Shown here piece after piece: positions 26,016 to 34,790 of a stretch of 64,000 nt of DNA (positions within the stretch are counted from its first letter, which is position 1; each line of letters begins with the position of its first letter). The notes under the pieces are model-generated. The model was given only the letters and a program-made list of their open reading frames with translations, was not told the DNA's origin and did not search any database. Origin of the DNA: Rhizobium sp. SG_E_25_P2 (GTDB lineage: Bacteria; Pseudomonadota; Alphaproteobacteria; Rhizobiales; Rhizobiaceae); NCBI RefSeq assembly GCF_029892285.1, contig NZ_JARXVM010000003.1, positions 186,001 to 250,000 on the forward strand, in the 5' to 3' direction. A program made the translations under genes and the position numbers.

Positions 26016-27374
26016 ATGTCCAAAGTGATCAACAAACACGCGGCGCTGCAGGATCTGCTGGCCAATGCCGTCGAGGATGACAAGCAGCGAGGCGTCTTTC
26101 GCTGCCGCCGCGACATCTTCACCAATGCTGACCTGTTCGAACTGGAGATGAAGTATATCTTCGAGAGCAACTGGGTCTATCTCGCGCATGAAAGCCAGAT
26201 CCCTGACGTCAACGACTACTACACCACGTCGATCGGCCGCCAGCCCGTCGTCATCACCCGGGACAAGACCGGCGTCCTGAATGCGGTCATCAATGCCTGT
26301 GCGCATCGCGGCGCCATGCTGTGTCGCCGTAAGCACGGAAACAAGGGCTCCTTCACCTGTCCCTTCCATGGCTGGACCTTTTCCAACGCGGGCAAGCTTC
26401 TGAAGGTCAAGGACGAAAAGACGACGCAGTATCCCGAACAGTTCGGCAAGGACGGCTCGCACGACCTGACAAAGGTCGCCTGTTTTGAAAACTATCGCGG
26501 CTTCCTGTTCGGCAGTCTCAATCCGGATGTCGCGCCGCTTGAGGATTTCCTCGGCGAGACAAAGGTCATTATCGACCAGATCGTCGATCAGGCGCCCGAG
26601 GGGCTGGAGGTGCTGCGCGGCAACTCCTCCTATATCTACGACGGCAACTGGAAGCTCCAGATGGAGAACGGCTGCGACGGCTATCACGTCAGTTCCGTTC
26701 ATTGGAACTATGCCGCGACGATGGGCCGCCGCAAGGAAGAGGGCACGAAGGCGGTCGACGCCAACAGCTGGAGCCGGTCGATCGCCGGTATCTATGGCTT
26801 CGACAACGGCCATATCCTACTGTGGACCAACACGATGAACCCGGAGGTTCGTCCGGTCTACAATCGCCGCGAGGAGATCAAAGAACGACTGGGCGGCGAC
26901 AAGGCGGACTTCATCGTCAACCAGACGCGAAATCTTTGCATCTACCCAAACGTCTTCCTGATGGACCAGTTCAGCACGCAGATCCGCGTGACGCGTCCCA
27001 TCAGCGTCGACAAGACGGAAATCAGCATCTTCTGCTTTGCGCCGAAGGCCGAAAGTGCGGCTGACCGGACGCTGCGTATCCGTCAGTACGAGGACTTCTT
27101 CAACGTATCGGGCATGGGCACAGCCGACGATCTCGAGGAGTTCCGCGCCTGCCAGTCGGGTTATGCAGGCACTGCCGCGCTCTGGAACGACCTGTCTCGG
27201 GGCGCGCCGCTCTGGATAGAAGGGCCGGACGAGAACGCATCCCGGATGGGCCTCAAGCCGCTTCTGTCGGGGGAACGCAGCGAGGACGAGGGGCTCTTCG
27301 TGCGCCAGCACGAATACTGGGCCTCTGTGATGCGACAAGCCCTGGCGCTTGAGCAGGAGGGAGCTGCGGCATGA
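26016..27374 (+). CDS. benA: Benzoate 1,2-dioxygenase, large subunit
   Basis: A 452-residue Rieske oxygenase alpha subunit. The [2Fe-2S] ligands are Cys95, His97 (CAHRG) and Cys115, His118 (CPFHGW); the mononuclear iron site has His224 and His229 in [15 protein letters not shown] with Asp221 as the electron-bridge residue. With benB it makes the terminal oxygenase that turns benzoate into the cis-diol acid. It overlaps benB by ATGA. Toluate or anthranilate oxygenases are related, but the complete benABCD order and cat genes favour benzoate. Confidence 0.93.
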   Translation: MSKVINKHAALQDLLANAVEDDKQRGVFRCRRDIFTNADLFELEMKYIFESNWVYLAHESQIPDVNDYYTTSIGRQPVVITRDKTGVLNAVINACAHRGAMLCRRKHGNKGSFTCPFHGWTFSNAGKLLKVKDEKTTQYPEQFGKDGSHDLTKVACFENYRGFLFGSLNPDVAPLEDFLGETKVIIDQIVDQAPEGLEVLRGNSSYIYDGNWKLQMENGCDGYHVSSVHWNYAATMGRRKEEGTKAVDANSWSRSIAGIYGFDNGHILLWTNTMNPEVRPVYNRREEIKERLGGDKADFIVNQTRNLCIYPNVFLMDQFSTQIRVTRPISVDKTEISIFCFAPKAESAADRTLRIRQYEDFFNVSGMGTADDLEEFRACQSGYAGTAALWNDLSRGAPLWIEGPDENASRMGLKPLLSGERSEDEGLFVRQHEYWASVMRQALALEQEGAAA

Positions 27375-27859
27375 ACCCGACATACGAAAGCATCTGCGCT
27401 TTCCTCTACCGAGAAGCGCGTTTTCTCGACGACCGGGACTGGGATGCCTGGCTGAACTGCTATGCGCAGGATGCCAGCTTCTGGATGCCCGCCTGGGATG
27501 ACGACGACCGGCTGACGGAGAATCCGCAGAGCGAGATTTCGCTGATTTACTATCCGGACCGCAGCGGCCTGGAAGACCGGGTCTTCCGTATCAAGACCGA
27601 GCGTTCGGGCGCCTCGACGCCGGAACCGCGCACCAGCCACATGATCGCAAATATCGAGATTCTGGCGGAAGGCGAGACGGAGATCGAGCTTCGCTACAAC
27701 TTCCACACGCTCAACCATCGCTACAAGGTCACCGACCATTTCTTCGGCGCCGCCTTCGTGACGCTGCGTCGAAGCGGCGATGGGTTCCTGATTGCGGCGA
27801 AGAAGGTGGTTTTGAAGAACGACTACATCCGGCAGGTGATCGACATCTACCACATCTGA
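27371..27859 (+). CDS. benB: Benzoate 1,2-dioxygenase, small subunit
   Basis: A 162-residue beta subunit with the family blocks [30 protein letters not shown] and [16 protein letters not shown]. These subunits are structural in the alpha3beta3 oxygenase. It starts inside the last codon of benA (ATGA overlap). Confidence 0.93.
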   Translation: MNPTYESICAFLYREARFLDDRDWDAWLNCYAQDASFWMPAWDDDDRLTENPQSEISLIYYPDRSGLEDRVFRIKTERSGASTPEPRTSHMIANIEILAEGETEIELRYNFHTLNHRYKVTDHFFGAAFVTLRRSGDGFLIAAKKVVLKNDYIRQVIDIYHI

Positions 27860-27898
27860 CAGGAGCGGAAGGCTCGCATTCCCAAGGGAGGAGGATCT

Positions 27899-28930
27899 AT
27901 GGCCAGCTATCGGATCGCACTGAATTTCGAAGACGGCGTAACGCGTTTCGTCGAATGCCACGCGGGAGAGAAGCTTCTGGACGCAGCTTATCGCAGCCAG
28001 ATCAACCTCCCCATGGACTGTTCGGACGGTGTTTGCGGCACTTGCAAATGCCGTTCGGAAGCCGGCAGCTACGATCTTGGCGATGATTATATCGAAGACG
28101 CGCTGAGCGAGGACGAAGCGGCCGACAGGCTGGTGCTGACCTGCCAGATGCGCCCGACCAGTGATGGCATCGTCTCGGTCCCAACCCGATCTTCGGCTTG
28201 CAAGACGGGGCAGCAGAAACTTTCAGCCACCGTGGCTGAGGTCATTGCGCACAGTGATGCCGCCATCGTGCTGGAACTTGATGTGAATGCCGCCGTCGCG
28301 CCGCAGTTTTTGCCGGGCCAATACGTCAACATCGACGTGCCCGGCAGCAATGGCGCCACCCGGTCCTACTCTTTTACTACCGCACCGGGCGAAAGCCGCC
28401 TCGGCTTCCTTATCAAGCGCCAACCCGGCGGGCTGATGAGCAACTGGCTTGCTCGCGCCAGGCCGGGGGACCAACTGACGTTCACGGGGCCCATGGGGAG
28501 CTTCTATCTGCGCGAGAGGCAGCGTCCTTTGCTGTTTCTTGCAGGCGGCACGGGGCTCGCTCCCTTTCTCTCCATGCTGGAGGTTCTCGCGCAAGGAGAG
28601 CAGGGCCCGCCGGTCCATCTCGTCTACGGCGTCACGCGGGATGAGGATCTCGTTCTGGTCGATGTCCTGGAAGCCTATGCCGAACGCGTGCCCGGTTTCA
28701 GCTTCACGACTGTTGTCGCGGACAGAGCCTCGTCGCACCCGTGCAAGGGATGGGTGACGCAACACATGCCTGAGGACCTGCTCGCTGGGGGCGCGGTCGA
28801 TATCTATCTCTGCGGTCCGCCGCCGATGGTCGATGCGGTCAGGGCCTGGCTGTCACAGGCGGGGATCACGCCTGGCAGCTTCCACTACGAAAAGTTCACG
28901 CCAAACCTGCCGCTGAAGGCAAGCGCATGA
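27899..28930 (+). CDS. benC: Benzoate dioxygenase reductase
   Basis: A 343-residue electron-transfer protein. An N-terminal plant-type ferredoxin domain binds [2Fe-2S] with Cys41, Cys46, Cys49 and Cys82, followed by an FAD domain (TRSYSFTTAP) and an NAD domain (LLFLAGGTGLAPFLSML, then YLCGPPPMV). It passes electrons from NADH to BenA. A strong GGGAGGAGG ribosome site precedes the ATG, and the stop overlaps benD by ATGA. Confidence 0.94.
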   Translation: MASYRIALNFEDGVTRFVECHAGEKLLDAAYRSQINLPMDCSDGVCGTCKCRSEAGSYDLGDDYIEDALSEDEAADRLVLTCQMRPTSDGIVSVPTRSSACKTGQQKLSATVAEVIAHSDAAIVLELDVNAAVAPQFLPGQYVNIDVPGSNGATRSYSFTTAPGESRLGFLIKRQPGGLMSNWLARARPGDQLTFTGPMGSFYLRERQRPLLFLAGGTGLAPFLSMLEVLAQGEQGPPVHLVYGVTRDEDLVLVDVLEAYAERVPGFSFTTVVADRASSHPCKGWVTQHMPEDLLAGGAVDIYLCGPPPMVDAVRAWLSQAGITPGSFHYEKFTPNLPLKASA

Positions 28931-29715
28931 ACACGCCCGTCTTCGAAGGCCGGTTTCGCGACAAGGTCGTGGTCGTCACCGGGGCCGCTCAGGGTATCGG
29001 CTTTGCAGTTGCCTCCCGCGTGGTCTCGGAAGGCGGAGATGTGCTCTTCGTCGATCGTGCCGAGATCGTGCGTGAGGCTGTGGCTGACCTGTGCACTGAG
29101 CGGGCGGCGGCCTGCGTCGCCGATCTTGAAACCCATGCAGGCGCTGAGACGGCGATGCGGCATGCAGCGGATCAGTTCGGACGCATCGACATCCTCATCA
29201 ACAATGTTGGCGGCGCGATCCGGATGCGTCCCTACGAGGCCTTCGAGCCGGGGCAGATCGAAGCCGAGATCCGCCGTTCGCTGATGCCCACGCTCTATTG
29301 CTGCCATGCGGTTCTGCCGCATCTCTTCAAGCGAGGGGCCGGAACCATCGTCAATGTCTCGTCCAATGCCACGCGCGGCATTCACCGTGTGCCCTATTCG
29401 GCGGCCAAGGGCGGCATCAACGCGCTGACCCAGTCGCTTGCCATGGAAGTCGCCGAGCGCAACATCCGCGTCGTCGCGACGGCGCCGGGCGGAACGGAGG
29501 CGCCACCACGGCGCGTGCCGCGCAATGCCGAGGGAGATACGACGCAAGAGCAGGGCTGGATGCGCGATGTCGTTACGCAGGTGAAGCAGTCGAACTTCAT
29601 GAAGCGCTACGGCACCTTGTCCGAGCAGGTTGCGCCGATCCTGTTCCTGGCGTCCGACGAGGCATCCTACATCACCGGGTCCGTCCTGCCGGTCGCAGGA
29701 GGCGACCTCGGCTGA
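28927..29715 (+). CDS. benD: Benzoate diol dehydrogenase (1,6-dihydroxycyclohexa-2,4-diene-1-carboxylate dehydrogenase)
   Basis: A 262-residue short-chain dehydrogenase. NAD-binding TGAAQGIG near residue 19, NNVGG motif, and catalytic Ser-Tyr-Lys with YSAAKGG. The acid-binding loop ATAPGGTEAPPRRVPRN is characteristic of BenD/XylL. It oxidises and decarboxylates the cis-diol acid to catechol. It is joined to benC by a four-base overlap. Confidence 0.92.
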   Translation: MNTPVFEGRFRDKVVVVTGAAQGIGFAVASRVVSEGGDVLFVDRAEIVREAVADLCTERAAACVADLETHAGAETAMRHAADQFGRIDILINNVGGAIRMRPYEAFEPGQIEAEIRRSLMPTLYCCHAVLPHLFKRGAGTIVNVSSNATRGIHRVPYSAAKGGINALTQSLAMEVAERNIRVVATAPGGTEAPPRRVPRNAEGDTTQEQGWMRDVVTQVKQSNFMKRYGTLSEQVAPILFLASDEASYITGSVLPVAGGDLG

Positions 29716-29752
29716 GACGAACCCATCACGCAGACACCTGGGAGGAGTGAAT

Positions 29753-31081
29753 ATGCGCACTATTGATATCAATGAAGCCATAGACGAGGGCCCGTTCGGG
29801 CGGTTCCAGTGGATGATCGTCGGCCTATGCGGGCTGCTGCTCATCGTTGACGGCTATGATGTCTTCGTGGCCGGCACCGTGCTGCCCAAGCTGATCGCCG
29901 AATGGGGGCTGACCAAGCCTCAGGCCGGGGCGCTGCAAGCCTGGGCGCTGTTTGGCATGATGTTCGGCGCGCTAATCTTCGGCCCGCTTGCAGACAGGTT
30001 CGGCCGCAAGAAGGGCATTGCCATCAGCTTCGTGTTGTTCACCACGGCAACGATCGCCACCGGTTTTGCCCAGTCGCCCCGGCAGTTCGAAATCCTTCGC
30101 TTCCTGGCCGGGCTCGGCTGCGGCGGGCTGATGCCGAATGCGGTGGCGCTGATGAATGAATATGCGCCGAAGCGGTTGCGAAGCACGATGGTCGCCCTGA
30201 TGTTCTCGGGCTATTCGATTGGCGGCATGGTGGCGGCAAGCCTCGGGATCACCATCATTCCCGCCCTCGGCTGGCAGTGGATGTTCTTCGTTGCGGCAGT
30301 ACCGCTCGCCATCCTGCCCTTCATCCTGTGGCGCCTGCCGGAATCGCTCGGTTTCCTGGTCCGCCAGGACCGGCAGACGGAGGCGCGGGCGATTTACGCC
30401 AAGCTCTATCCGGCTCAGCCCGTCGCCGACGGCGACCGGCTCGTCTTCACCGAAACGAAAGTCACGTCGGCTTCGGTGGCGGAACTGTTCCGGCAGGATC
30501 GCGGCAGCCGCACGGCCATGGTGTGGGTCTCCTTCTTCTGCTGCCTGCTGCTCGTCTATCTCCTGTCGTCCTGGCTGCCGAAGGTTCTCCAAGAAGCGGG
30601 ATATGCCGAAAAGGCAAGTCTGCTCAGCCTGTTCTCGCTGAACTTCGGTGGCATGGTCGGGGCCATTGCTGGCGGACGTCTAGGAGACCGCTTCGGCTTG
30701 CCAAAGGTCGTGGTTTGCTTCTTTGCAGCGGCCGCTGTTTCGATTGCGCTCATCGGGACAGGCCTGCCGACAAGCCTGCTGTTCCTCAGCGTCTTCGTGG
30801 CAGGCGCCACGACGATCGGCACGCAGATCCTTCTCTATGCCAGCGTCGCGCAGCTGTACGGCCTTTCCATACGCTCGACCGGCCTTGGATGGGCGTCCGG
30901 CGTCGGCCGGATCGGCGCGATCGTCGGCCCGACCTTCGGCGGCTATCTGCTCGCGCAGGAACTGCCGCTACAGCAGAACTTCATGCTGTTTGCCCTGCCG
31001 GCGGTCGTCTCCACCTTCGCCATGATCGCCTATTCCGTGCTCAGCGCTCGGAAGGCCCATCGCGAACTCGCGCCGGCCTGA
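29753..31081 (+). CDS. benK: Benzoate:H+ symporter, MFS aromatic acid family
   Basis: A 442-residue, 12-segment major facilitator. TM1 carries DGYDVFVAGTVLP with the acidic DGYD motif of the aromatic acid:H+ symporters, and the loop between TM2 and TM3 is GPLADRFGRKKG (residues 77-88). The second copy of the loop reads GGRLGDRFGLPK. The start at 29753 has GGGAGGAG at 29739-29746. It should import benzoate; related carriers accept other aromatic acids. Confidence 0.88.
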   Translation: MRTIDINEAIDEGPFGRFQWMIVGLCGLLLIVDGYDVFVAGTVLPKLIAEWGLTKPQAGALQAWALFGMMFGALIFGPLADRFGRKKGIAISFVLFTTATIATGFAQSPRQFEILRFLAGLGCGGLMPNAVALMNEYAPKRLRSTMVALMFSGYSIGGMVAASLGITIIPALGWQWMFFVAAVPLAILPFILWRLPESLGFLVRQDRQTEARAIYAKLYPAQPVADGDRLVFTETKVTSASVAELFRQDRGSRTAMVWVSFFCCLLLVYLLSSWLPKVLQEAGYAEKASLLSLFSLNFGGMVGAIAGGRLGDRFGLPKVVVCFFAAAAVSIALIGTGLPTSLLFLSVFVAGATTIGTQILLYASVAQLYGLSIRSTGLGWASGVGRIGAIVGPTFGGYLLAQELPLQQNFMLFALPAVVSTFAMIAYSVLSARKAHRELAPA

Positions 31082-31093
31082 CAAGACCACCAA

Positions 31094-31134
31094 GGGGGCC
31101 CGGCGCCTGGGCCTCCTCTCTCCCTTTCTCTTTT
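31094..31134 (+). terminator. Candidate terminator after benK
   Basis: A GC-rich stem, GGCCC (31097-31101) with GGGCC (31109-31113) and flanking AGG/CCT pairs, is followed by a pyrimidine-rich tail ending TTTCTCTTTT. It lies between benK and pcaD. Confidence 0.5.
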
Positions 31135-31148
31135 CGAAAGTCACGCAA

Positions 31149-31940
31149 ATGCCGTATCTGGAACGACCGCATCATCGCTTGCACTACCGCGTCGATGCAA
31201 GCGGCCATGACAAGGCGTGGCTTGTCTTCTGCAACTCGCTCGGCACCGATCTTGCCATGTGGGACCGGCAGGCCGAGGTCCTGAAAGGGCAGTTCCGCAT
31301 CCTGCGCTACGACCGGCGCGGCCATGGCCTGTCGTCTTCGCCGCCACCGCCGTTTTCCATGGCCGATCTCGGTGCCGATGTCCTGCAGTTGATGGACCAT
31401 CTTGGCATAGAACGGGCGCATTTCTGCGGCCTCTCCATCGGCGGGCAGGTGGGACAGTGGCTGGCAATCAATGCGGCGCACCGCTTCGACAAGATGGCGC
31501 TGTGCGCCACGGCAGCGCGGATCGGCACGACGCAATCCTGGACCGAGCGCATGAAGGCGGTGTCCGCCCATGGCCTTGCCCCCTTGCGGGCGGGAACGGT
31601 GGAGCGCTGGTTTACGCCTGCTTTTGTCGCCGAAGCGCCAGACGTGATCGAGGCGTGTGTTGCAGCCTTTCAGGCGACGTCGATCGACGGCTATGTCGGA
31701 GGCTGCGCTGCCCTTGCCGACGCAGATTTCCACGAAAGCCTCTCTTCGATCTCCTGCCCTGTGCTGGCGATTTCCGGCGCGGATGACCCGGTATGCCCTC
31801 CGTCGGATCTTGAAAGGATCGCAACAGGGGTCGCCAACGGATGTCACCTCAGCCTGCCGGGACGCCACATCGTCAACATTGAATCCGCAGAGCGGTTCAA
31901 TCAAGCGCTCTCTGGTTTTTTGGGCACGGAGGCGGATTGA
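31149..31940 (+). CDS. pcaD: 3-oxoadipate enol-lactonase
   Basis: A 263-residue alpha/beta hydrolase. The nucleophile is Ser96 in CGLSIGGQ; Asp in SGADDPVCPP and His in GRHIVNIE complete the triad. RYDRRGHGLSS and GTDLAMWDRQ are typical of PcaD/CatD. It hydrolyses the enol-lactone made by CatC to 3-oxoadipate. The pathway genes after this point (pcaIJ, pcaF) are not in the window. No clear ribosome site precedes the ATG. Confidence 0.9.
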   Translation: MPYLERPHHRLHYRVDASGHDKAWLVFCNSLGTDLAMWDRQAEVLKGQFRILRYDRRGHGLSSSPPPPFSMADLGADVLQLMDHLGIERAHFCGLSIGGQVGQWLAINAAHRFDKMALCATAARIGTTQSWTERMKAVSAHGLAPLRAGTVERWFTPAFVAEAPDVIEACVAAFQATSIDGYVGGCAALADADFHESLSSISCPVLAISGADDPVCPPSDLERIATGVANGCHLSLPGRHIVNIESAERFNQALSGFLGTEAD

Positions 31941-31979
31941 CTATGAGCCTTCCTGGCAGGTCGCAGGCGTGAGGTCGCT

Positions 31980-33500
31980 TCAGGCGGGGCCACGATAAAT
32001 CCCCCAGGCGAGACGCCGCTCCTGCCGCGGGTCGCCCTCGGTGCGATCCTGATGGTCAAAGATCCTGGTCATGCGACTGGCTGTATCATAGCGGTCCCAG
32101 TCCGGGTTCTTGCCATGCGCAAATTGGGTGAAGAGGGTTCGAAAGCGGTGGCCGACAGCTTTCGATCTGCGGCGATAAAATAGATCGAGGCGGCCCAGTT
32201 CGCCTTCTCCCGTCGTGCCAAACACCATCGGCAGATCAAGGCCGTGGGTGGCCTCGCCAAAGACGAGGCGCGTCAGCAGGGTCGCATAGTCGAAACGGTA
32301 GGACCAACAATCGGCATGCTTGGAATGGCCCTCTGCAATTTGCAGAGCCGGGAGCCAGAAGGTGAAGTCGCCGCCGATATCGATGGCGCGTTTTTTCGAC
32401 GGAAAGCCTCGATAGACGTCTGCGATGCGATCTCGGAAACTGCCGGCGCCCGGCTCGGCAAACATGGCTTCCAGCCGGTTTGCCCGTGTGGGAATGACAG
32501 GCAGCGCCTTGTCCAGCATGGCGCCTTCCCGCGACATGGTTCCGATGACGAGCGGGATCTTCATGGCCGAGCCATCCTGGAAGGCTTCGATCGGATGCTT
32601 GGGCAGGATATCGCCATCGATGACCGGCGAAGAGGGCAGCATGCCCGGATATTTGTCCGGCGCGATGTCGTAATAGTATTGGCTGACCGCCTCGATCAGG
32701 CGTGCGCCATCCTCAATCTTCAAGGCGTGGTTCGTGGCGTCGCGGTTGTCGGGGTCGACGCCCAGAAGGCTGACCAGATCGCGGGCGAAGAGGGCATGGC
32801 GGTCGCTGCCGTAGACGCTCAGCGCCGACGGGCTCATGGCGAAGGCGCGGTGGAACAGGTCGTGTGCGGCCGGAACGCACATCAGGTAGGTGACACAGGC
32901 CGCGCCGGCGGACTGGCCGAAAATCGTCACACGGTCCGGATCGCCGCCAAACGCCCTGATATTCTGCTGCACCCATGTGAGTGCAGCGATCTGGTCGCGC
33001 TGGCTCAGATTGGTGTCGATGGGAGATCCGGGTGTCCCCCAACGGCTGAAGTCGGCAAAGCCGAAGAAGCCGACCCGATAGTTGAAACTGACATAGACGA
33101 CGTCGCCGTCCTCGACCAGATGATTGCCGCGATAAAGCGGTGAACGGGAACCGCCAAGCGTGAAGCCACCGCCATAGATCCAGACGACGACGGGCTTCAA
33201 CTTGCCCGAAATCTTTAGGGGGGCCGATATGTTGAGCGTCAGGCAGTCCTCTGACATGGGCGTGGTTGCGCCCGCGCCCCCGATAGCCTCGAAGCCTCTT
33301 TTCTGAAGGGGCAGCGGGCCAAAGCTGTCGGCGTCCCGCACGCTTTCCCAGGCAGGGGGCGGTTCCGGCGCCCGAAAACGCAATGCCCCCACGGGCGCTG
33401 CGGCGTAAAGAACGCCAAACCAGGTGCGCACGCCGTCATGGATTTGGCCCTTCACCGGGCCGGAACGGGTCTTTATGGTCAGGTCATCTGATTTGGTCAT
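31980..33500 (-). CDS. Carboxylesterase, type B
   Basis: A 506-residue type-B carboxylesterase. The nucleophile elbow is FGQSAGAA with Ser197, Gln in place of the usual Glu before it; the oxyanion loop is VVWIYGGGFTLGG (106-118). EDCLTLNI is another family mark. Length is normal and no signal peptide is seen. It converges with pcaD and heads away from the dehydrogenase genes on the same strand, so it may release benzyl alcohol or benzoate from esters; that role is inferred from position. Confidence 0.85.
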   Translation of the reverse strand: MTKSDDLTIKTRSGPVKGQIHDGVRTWFGVLYAAAPVGALRFRAPEPPPAWESVRDADSFGPLPLQKRGFEAIGGAGATTPMSEDCLTLNISAPLKISGKLKPVVVWIYGGGFTLGGSRSPLYRGNHLVEDGDVVYVSFNYRVGFFGFADFSRWGTPGSPIDTNLSQRDQIAALTWVQQNIRAFGGDPDRVTIFGQSAGAACVTYLMCVPAAHDLFHRAFAMSPSALSVYGSDRHALFARDLVSLLGVDPDNRDATNHALKIEDGARLIEAVSQYYYDIAPDKYPGMLPSSPVIDGDILPKHPIEAFQDGSAMKIPLVIGTMSREGAMLDKALPVIPTRANRLEAMFAEPGAGSFRDRIADVYRGFPSKKRAIDIGGDFTFWLPALQIAEGHSKHADCWSYRFDYATLLTRLVFGEATHGLDLPMVFGTTGEGELGRLDLFYRRRSKAVGHRFRTLFTQFAHGKNPDWDRYDTASRMTRIFDHQDRTEGDPRQERRLAWGIYRGPA

Positions 33501-33590
33501 TAATCACTATGCTTCTTTCGTTGGAGGCGCCACCGTCCGGGCCGCATGGCGCCGTCCTCAACTATGCACCGGCGTATTGGCGCCGCAACT

Positions 33591-33633
33591 CCATCTTGTC
33601 GGCGAAGACCGTCGGATCTCGCCGACAAGATGG
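33591..33633. terminator. Strong inverted repeat after the alcohol dehydrogenase
   Basis: CCATCTTGTCGGCGA (33591-33605) and TCGCCGACAAGATGG (33619-33633) are perfect 15-base arms around a 13-base loop. It begins seven bases after the dehydrogenase stop on the - strand. No T-run follows on either strand, so it may stabilise the 3' end or act as a partial stop. Confidence 0.55.
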
Positions 33634-33639
33634 GGCAGG

Positions 33640-34779
33640 TCATGATGCCGGAATGTCGCCGATCTTCAGGACAGCCTTGAGCGTCACGCCGCTTTCGCTG
33701 TCCTTCACCGCCTCGTTGATCTTGTCGAACGGATAGAACTTGATCAGCTTGTCGAAGGGAAAACGTCCCTGGCGGTTGAGTTCGATCAATTGCGGGATGA
33801 AGATCTGCGGAACGCTGTCGCCTTCGACGATGCCGCGAATGCTGCGTCCCAGCAGGAGCAGGTTGTTGATGTCGAATTCAGCCTTGGTGCCGAGCTTAGG
33901 CGCGCCGATGACGCCGATCATGCCGAGCGAACCGAGGCATTCGATAGCCTGTCCCAGAACCTCGGCGCGCCCGGTGGTTTCCAGAGCGAAATCCACGCCG
34001 CCGCCGGTGATCTTCCGTACGGCTTCGACCATATCCTGCTCGCGGCTGTTCACCACATGGGTGGCGCCCAGTTCCTTTGCGAGTTCAAGTCGCGATGCCA
34101 CCACATCAACGGCGATGATGGTCGTGGCGCCCACGGCTTTTGCCGCCATCACGGCGCTGAGGCCGACGGCGCCCGCGCCAAAGCTTGCGAAAGCGGTTCC
34201 GGGGCCGACCTTCAGCGAGTTCATCACCGCGCCTGCGCCCGTCTGGATGCCGCATCCGAGCGGGCCCAGTATCTCCAGAGGGGCATCCTTCGGCACCTTC
34301 ACCGTATTGCCTTCGGTTGCAATGGCATAGGTTGCGAAGGAGGACTGGGCGAAGAAGTGGTCGTGCAGCGGCTTGCCATCCATGTCCTCGATAGCGGTCT
34401 TGCCGTCCTTGTCGGCGCCACCGAAGTTTAGGCCAAAGAAGTTCTGGCAGTAGCAGACATGACCCTGCGCGCAGAGATCGCAATGGCCGCAGGAGCCAAA
34501 GGTGAGAACGACGTGATCGCCGGTCTGCAAGGTCGTGACGTTCGGGCCGACCGCCTCGATGATGCCAGCCCCTTCATGGCCGAGCACGGCAGGAAGCGGA
34601 ACCGGATAATACTGGTCGCGCACGATCAGGTCGGTGTGGCAAAGGCCGGTGGCGACGATGCGCACGAGCACTTCTGTGCCCTCGGGCGCCCGGATGCGCC
34701 CTTTTTCCAGCGTGAAGGGCGCGCCCTGTGCTCGGGTCACAGCGGCGGTGATTTCGGTGCAGCGGAAAGTCTGGTTCAT
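33640..34779 (-). CDS. xylB: Zinc alcohol dehydrogenase, benzyl alcohol dehydrogenase-like
   Basis: A 379-residue medium-chain zinc dehydrogenase. Catalytic zinc ligands Cys47 and His68 (GLCHTD, GHEGAG), structural-zinc cysteines at 97, 100, 103 and 111 (CGHCDLCAQGHVCYC), and the NAD fold FGAGAVGLSAVMAAKAVGA. This pattern is that of aryl/benzyl alcohol dehydrogenases such as XylB/AreB. The start at 34779 is chosen because the 20 residues before it are not conserved in character and a GAGAG site precedes it. It starts 11 bases after the aldehyde dehydrogenase. It would take benzyl alcohol to benzaldehyde. Confidence 0.82.
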   Translation of the reverse strand: MNQTFRCTEITAAVTRAQGAPFTLEKGRIRAPEGTEVLVRIVATGLCHTDLIVRDQYYPVPLPAVLGHEGAGIIEAVGPNVTTLQTGDHVVLTFGSCGHCDLCAQGHVCYCQNFFGLNFGGADKDGKTAIEDMDGKPLHDHFFAQSSFATYAIATEGNTVKVPKDAPLEILGPLGCGIQTGAGAVMNSLKVGPGTAFASFGAGAVGLSAVMAAKAVGATTIIAVDVVASRLELAKELGATHVVNSREQDMVEAVRKITGGGVDFALETTGRAEVLGQAIECLGSLGMIGVIGAPKLGTKAEFDINNLLLLGRSIRGIVEGDSVPQIFIPQLIELNRQGRFPFDKLIKFYPFDKINEAVKDSESGVTLKAVLKIGDIPAS

Positions 34780-34790
34780 CTCTCTTGACC

